The position numbers and the translations under genes were made by a program. Positions 60,910-62,000 of a DNA stretch of 62,000 bases are shown here, piece by piece. Under the pieces are notes generated by a model that saw only the letters and a program-made list of their open reading frames with translations, had not been told where the DNA came from and did no database searches. Source of the stretch: Glandiceps talaboti (taxonomy: Eukaryota > Hemichordata > Enteropneusta > Spengelidae); the NCBI RefSeq assembly GCF_964340395.1, contig NC_135561.1, positions 8,513,732 through 8,575,731 of the forward strand, read 5' to 3'. Positions within the stretch are counted from its first letter, which is position 1; each line of letters starts with the position of its first letter.

Positions 60910-61568
60910 TGCCATAATTCTATTATTTCTATCACACCAGTATGTGTAGCCATCGTACAATATTTGATAATCTCGTTCAAACTACCATCTTGTTTGTTCG
61001 AACTTGCTTGAAAATTAGACAATACTATCGGAACCTAACTCTAGCCATGATGGCGCCACATGATACTGGTCTATAGAAATGGTATTGAGTAACGTGTCCT
61101 AAGGTAGGAGACATGTCATAAGGTTGCTAGAAACCTAATTCATACCTAAGTTACAGTATCGGGTTGAACAGTTCTGCAGCAGGCCAGCATTCCATGAATC
61201 TTCAGGCATCACGACTTCAAGTCTGTGACTAGGGCGTCATCAACCAATCAACCAACAAAACACGAACATCGTCTAAATCTCACTTTATATACCCTAGCTA
61301 ACCTATCCCTAAGAAGATCGAGATTGAATTTGAATTTCTAACTTTATGAACGTTAAGACATGTCTCCTACGTTAGGACACGTTACTCAATACCATTTGTA
61401 TAGACCAGTATCATGTGTCATGCCTAGAGTTACGTTTCGATTGTACTGTCTAATTTTCAAGCAAGTTCGACCAAACAAGTTTCCAACTTAAGATGGTAGT
61501 TGGAACGAGATTATTAAATATTGTACGATGGCTGCATACTGGTGTAATAGAAATGATAGAATTATGAT
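60910..61568. mobile_element. Large inverted repeat, ~660 bp, in gene C intron
   Basis: Arms of about 210 bp (60910-61120 and 61355-61568) surround a ~235-bp spacer. Shared landmarks include AGCCATCGTACAATATTT, ACTTGCTTGAAAATTAGACA and ATTGAGTAACGTGTCCTAA, each present inverted. Small indels differ between arms. A non-autonomous fold-back transposon is the simplest reading. Confidence 0.8.
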
Positions 61569-62000
61569 ATCGCTCTGTCTCCTATAAGACTTGTCCCCAA
61601 GTCTTCTAAAGTAATATCAAGGTGCTTCCAATATAAGTTGAAATGTGTATACAATTGTAATCAGGAGCAGAACACATTTCATAAGGTTCTCAAAATCATG
61701 ACTAATTGTCATCATTGAATGTATAAATCAAAAATCAAAACTGTAATGCCCGTATAAAATGTGTACCACGCACAATCTTGTTTAAGGTCATGTCGTAACA
61801 TAACATAACATTGACATTAGCGATTAAACTCGAAACCAGATCGCTCACAAAATGTCGACCACATAAGTGTACGACGAAAGTATGCAGACATCTAAATCGC
61901 CAGCAACAATAATTTTGGGCTGAAATATGTAATAGTCACGTATATGATATAGTATTTCATATCTCCTCTGCACGCATGTGACATCGGATTATGGATGTTC

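Overview
This is a window of animal nuclear DNA, most likely from a marine invertebrate. The genes have short exons and long introns with GT/AG splice sites. The DNA is AT-rich, full of tetranucleotide microsatellites, and carries tRNA-headed SINEs, LINE remnants and many fold-back (MITE-like) elements. One gene is a phosphoethanolamine methyltransferase, a family known from plants, nematodes, protists and some invertebrates but not from vertebrates. I cannot name the phylum; a hemichordate, echinoderm, cephalochordate or lophotrochozoan would all fit.

Four multi-exon protein-coding genes can be supported. (A) Minus strand, 18537 to 6206: a predicted 327-aa type I membrane protein with signal peptide, CUB domain, two LDLa-like domains, transmembrane helix and short basic tail. 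(B) Minus strand, 36021 to 24931: a tandem paralogue of A, predicted 334 aa, with the same five-exon plan. In both genes every intron is phase 1 and the first intron is 8-9 kb. (D) Plus strand, 43329 to 47359: a three-exon, 773-aa nuclear protein with 11 C2H2 zinc fingers. (C) Minus strand, 60784 to 55366: the 3' part of a phosphoethanolamine N-methyltransferase, whose 5' exons lie beyond position 62000 and whose reading frame stops right after the first methyltransferase domain.

Layout. 1-6.2 kb: no gene; repeats, a ~430-bp hairpin element and a 32-bp inverted-repeat trio. 6.2-18.5 kb: gene A. 18.5-24.9 kb: intergenic, with a (CT)n tract inside a dispersed repeat and a large (CATA)n/(CA)n block. 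24.9-36.0 kb: gene B, whose first intron holds a ~2-kb, 29-bp minisatellite with an inserted palindromic element, a second palindrome, and large (GTAT)n arrays. 36-40 kb: intergenic. 40-47.4 kb: the zinc-finger gene, with an inverted pair of SINEs in its upstream intron. 47.4-55.3 kb: intergenic, with diverged repeats and a LINE 3' end. 55.4-62 kb: the methyltransferase gene, whose most upstream intron in the window holds a ~660-bp inverted repeat.

The most notable biology is the A/B receptor-like pair. In both proteins the first LDLa-like domain lacks its sixth cysteine and the second lacks its third, leaving one orphan cysteine in each domain. This suggests an inter-domain disulfide and a rigid, possibly new, LDLa tandem module. 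Nothing in the sequence links genes A and B functionally to the zinc-finger or methyltransferase genes. All splice models are by eye from consensus sites, reading phase and domain continuity.
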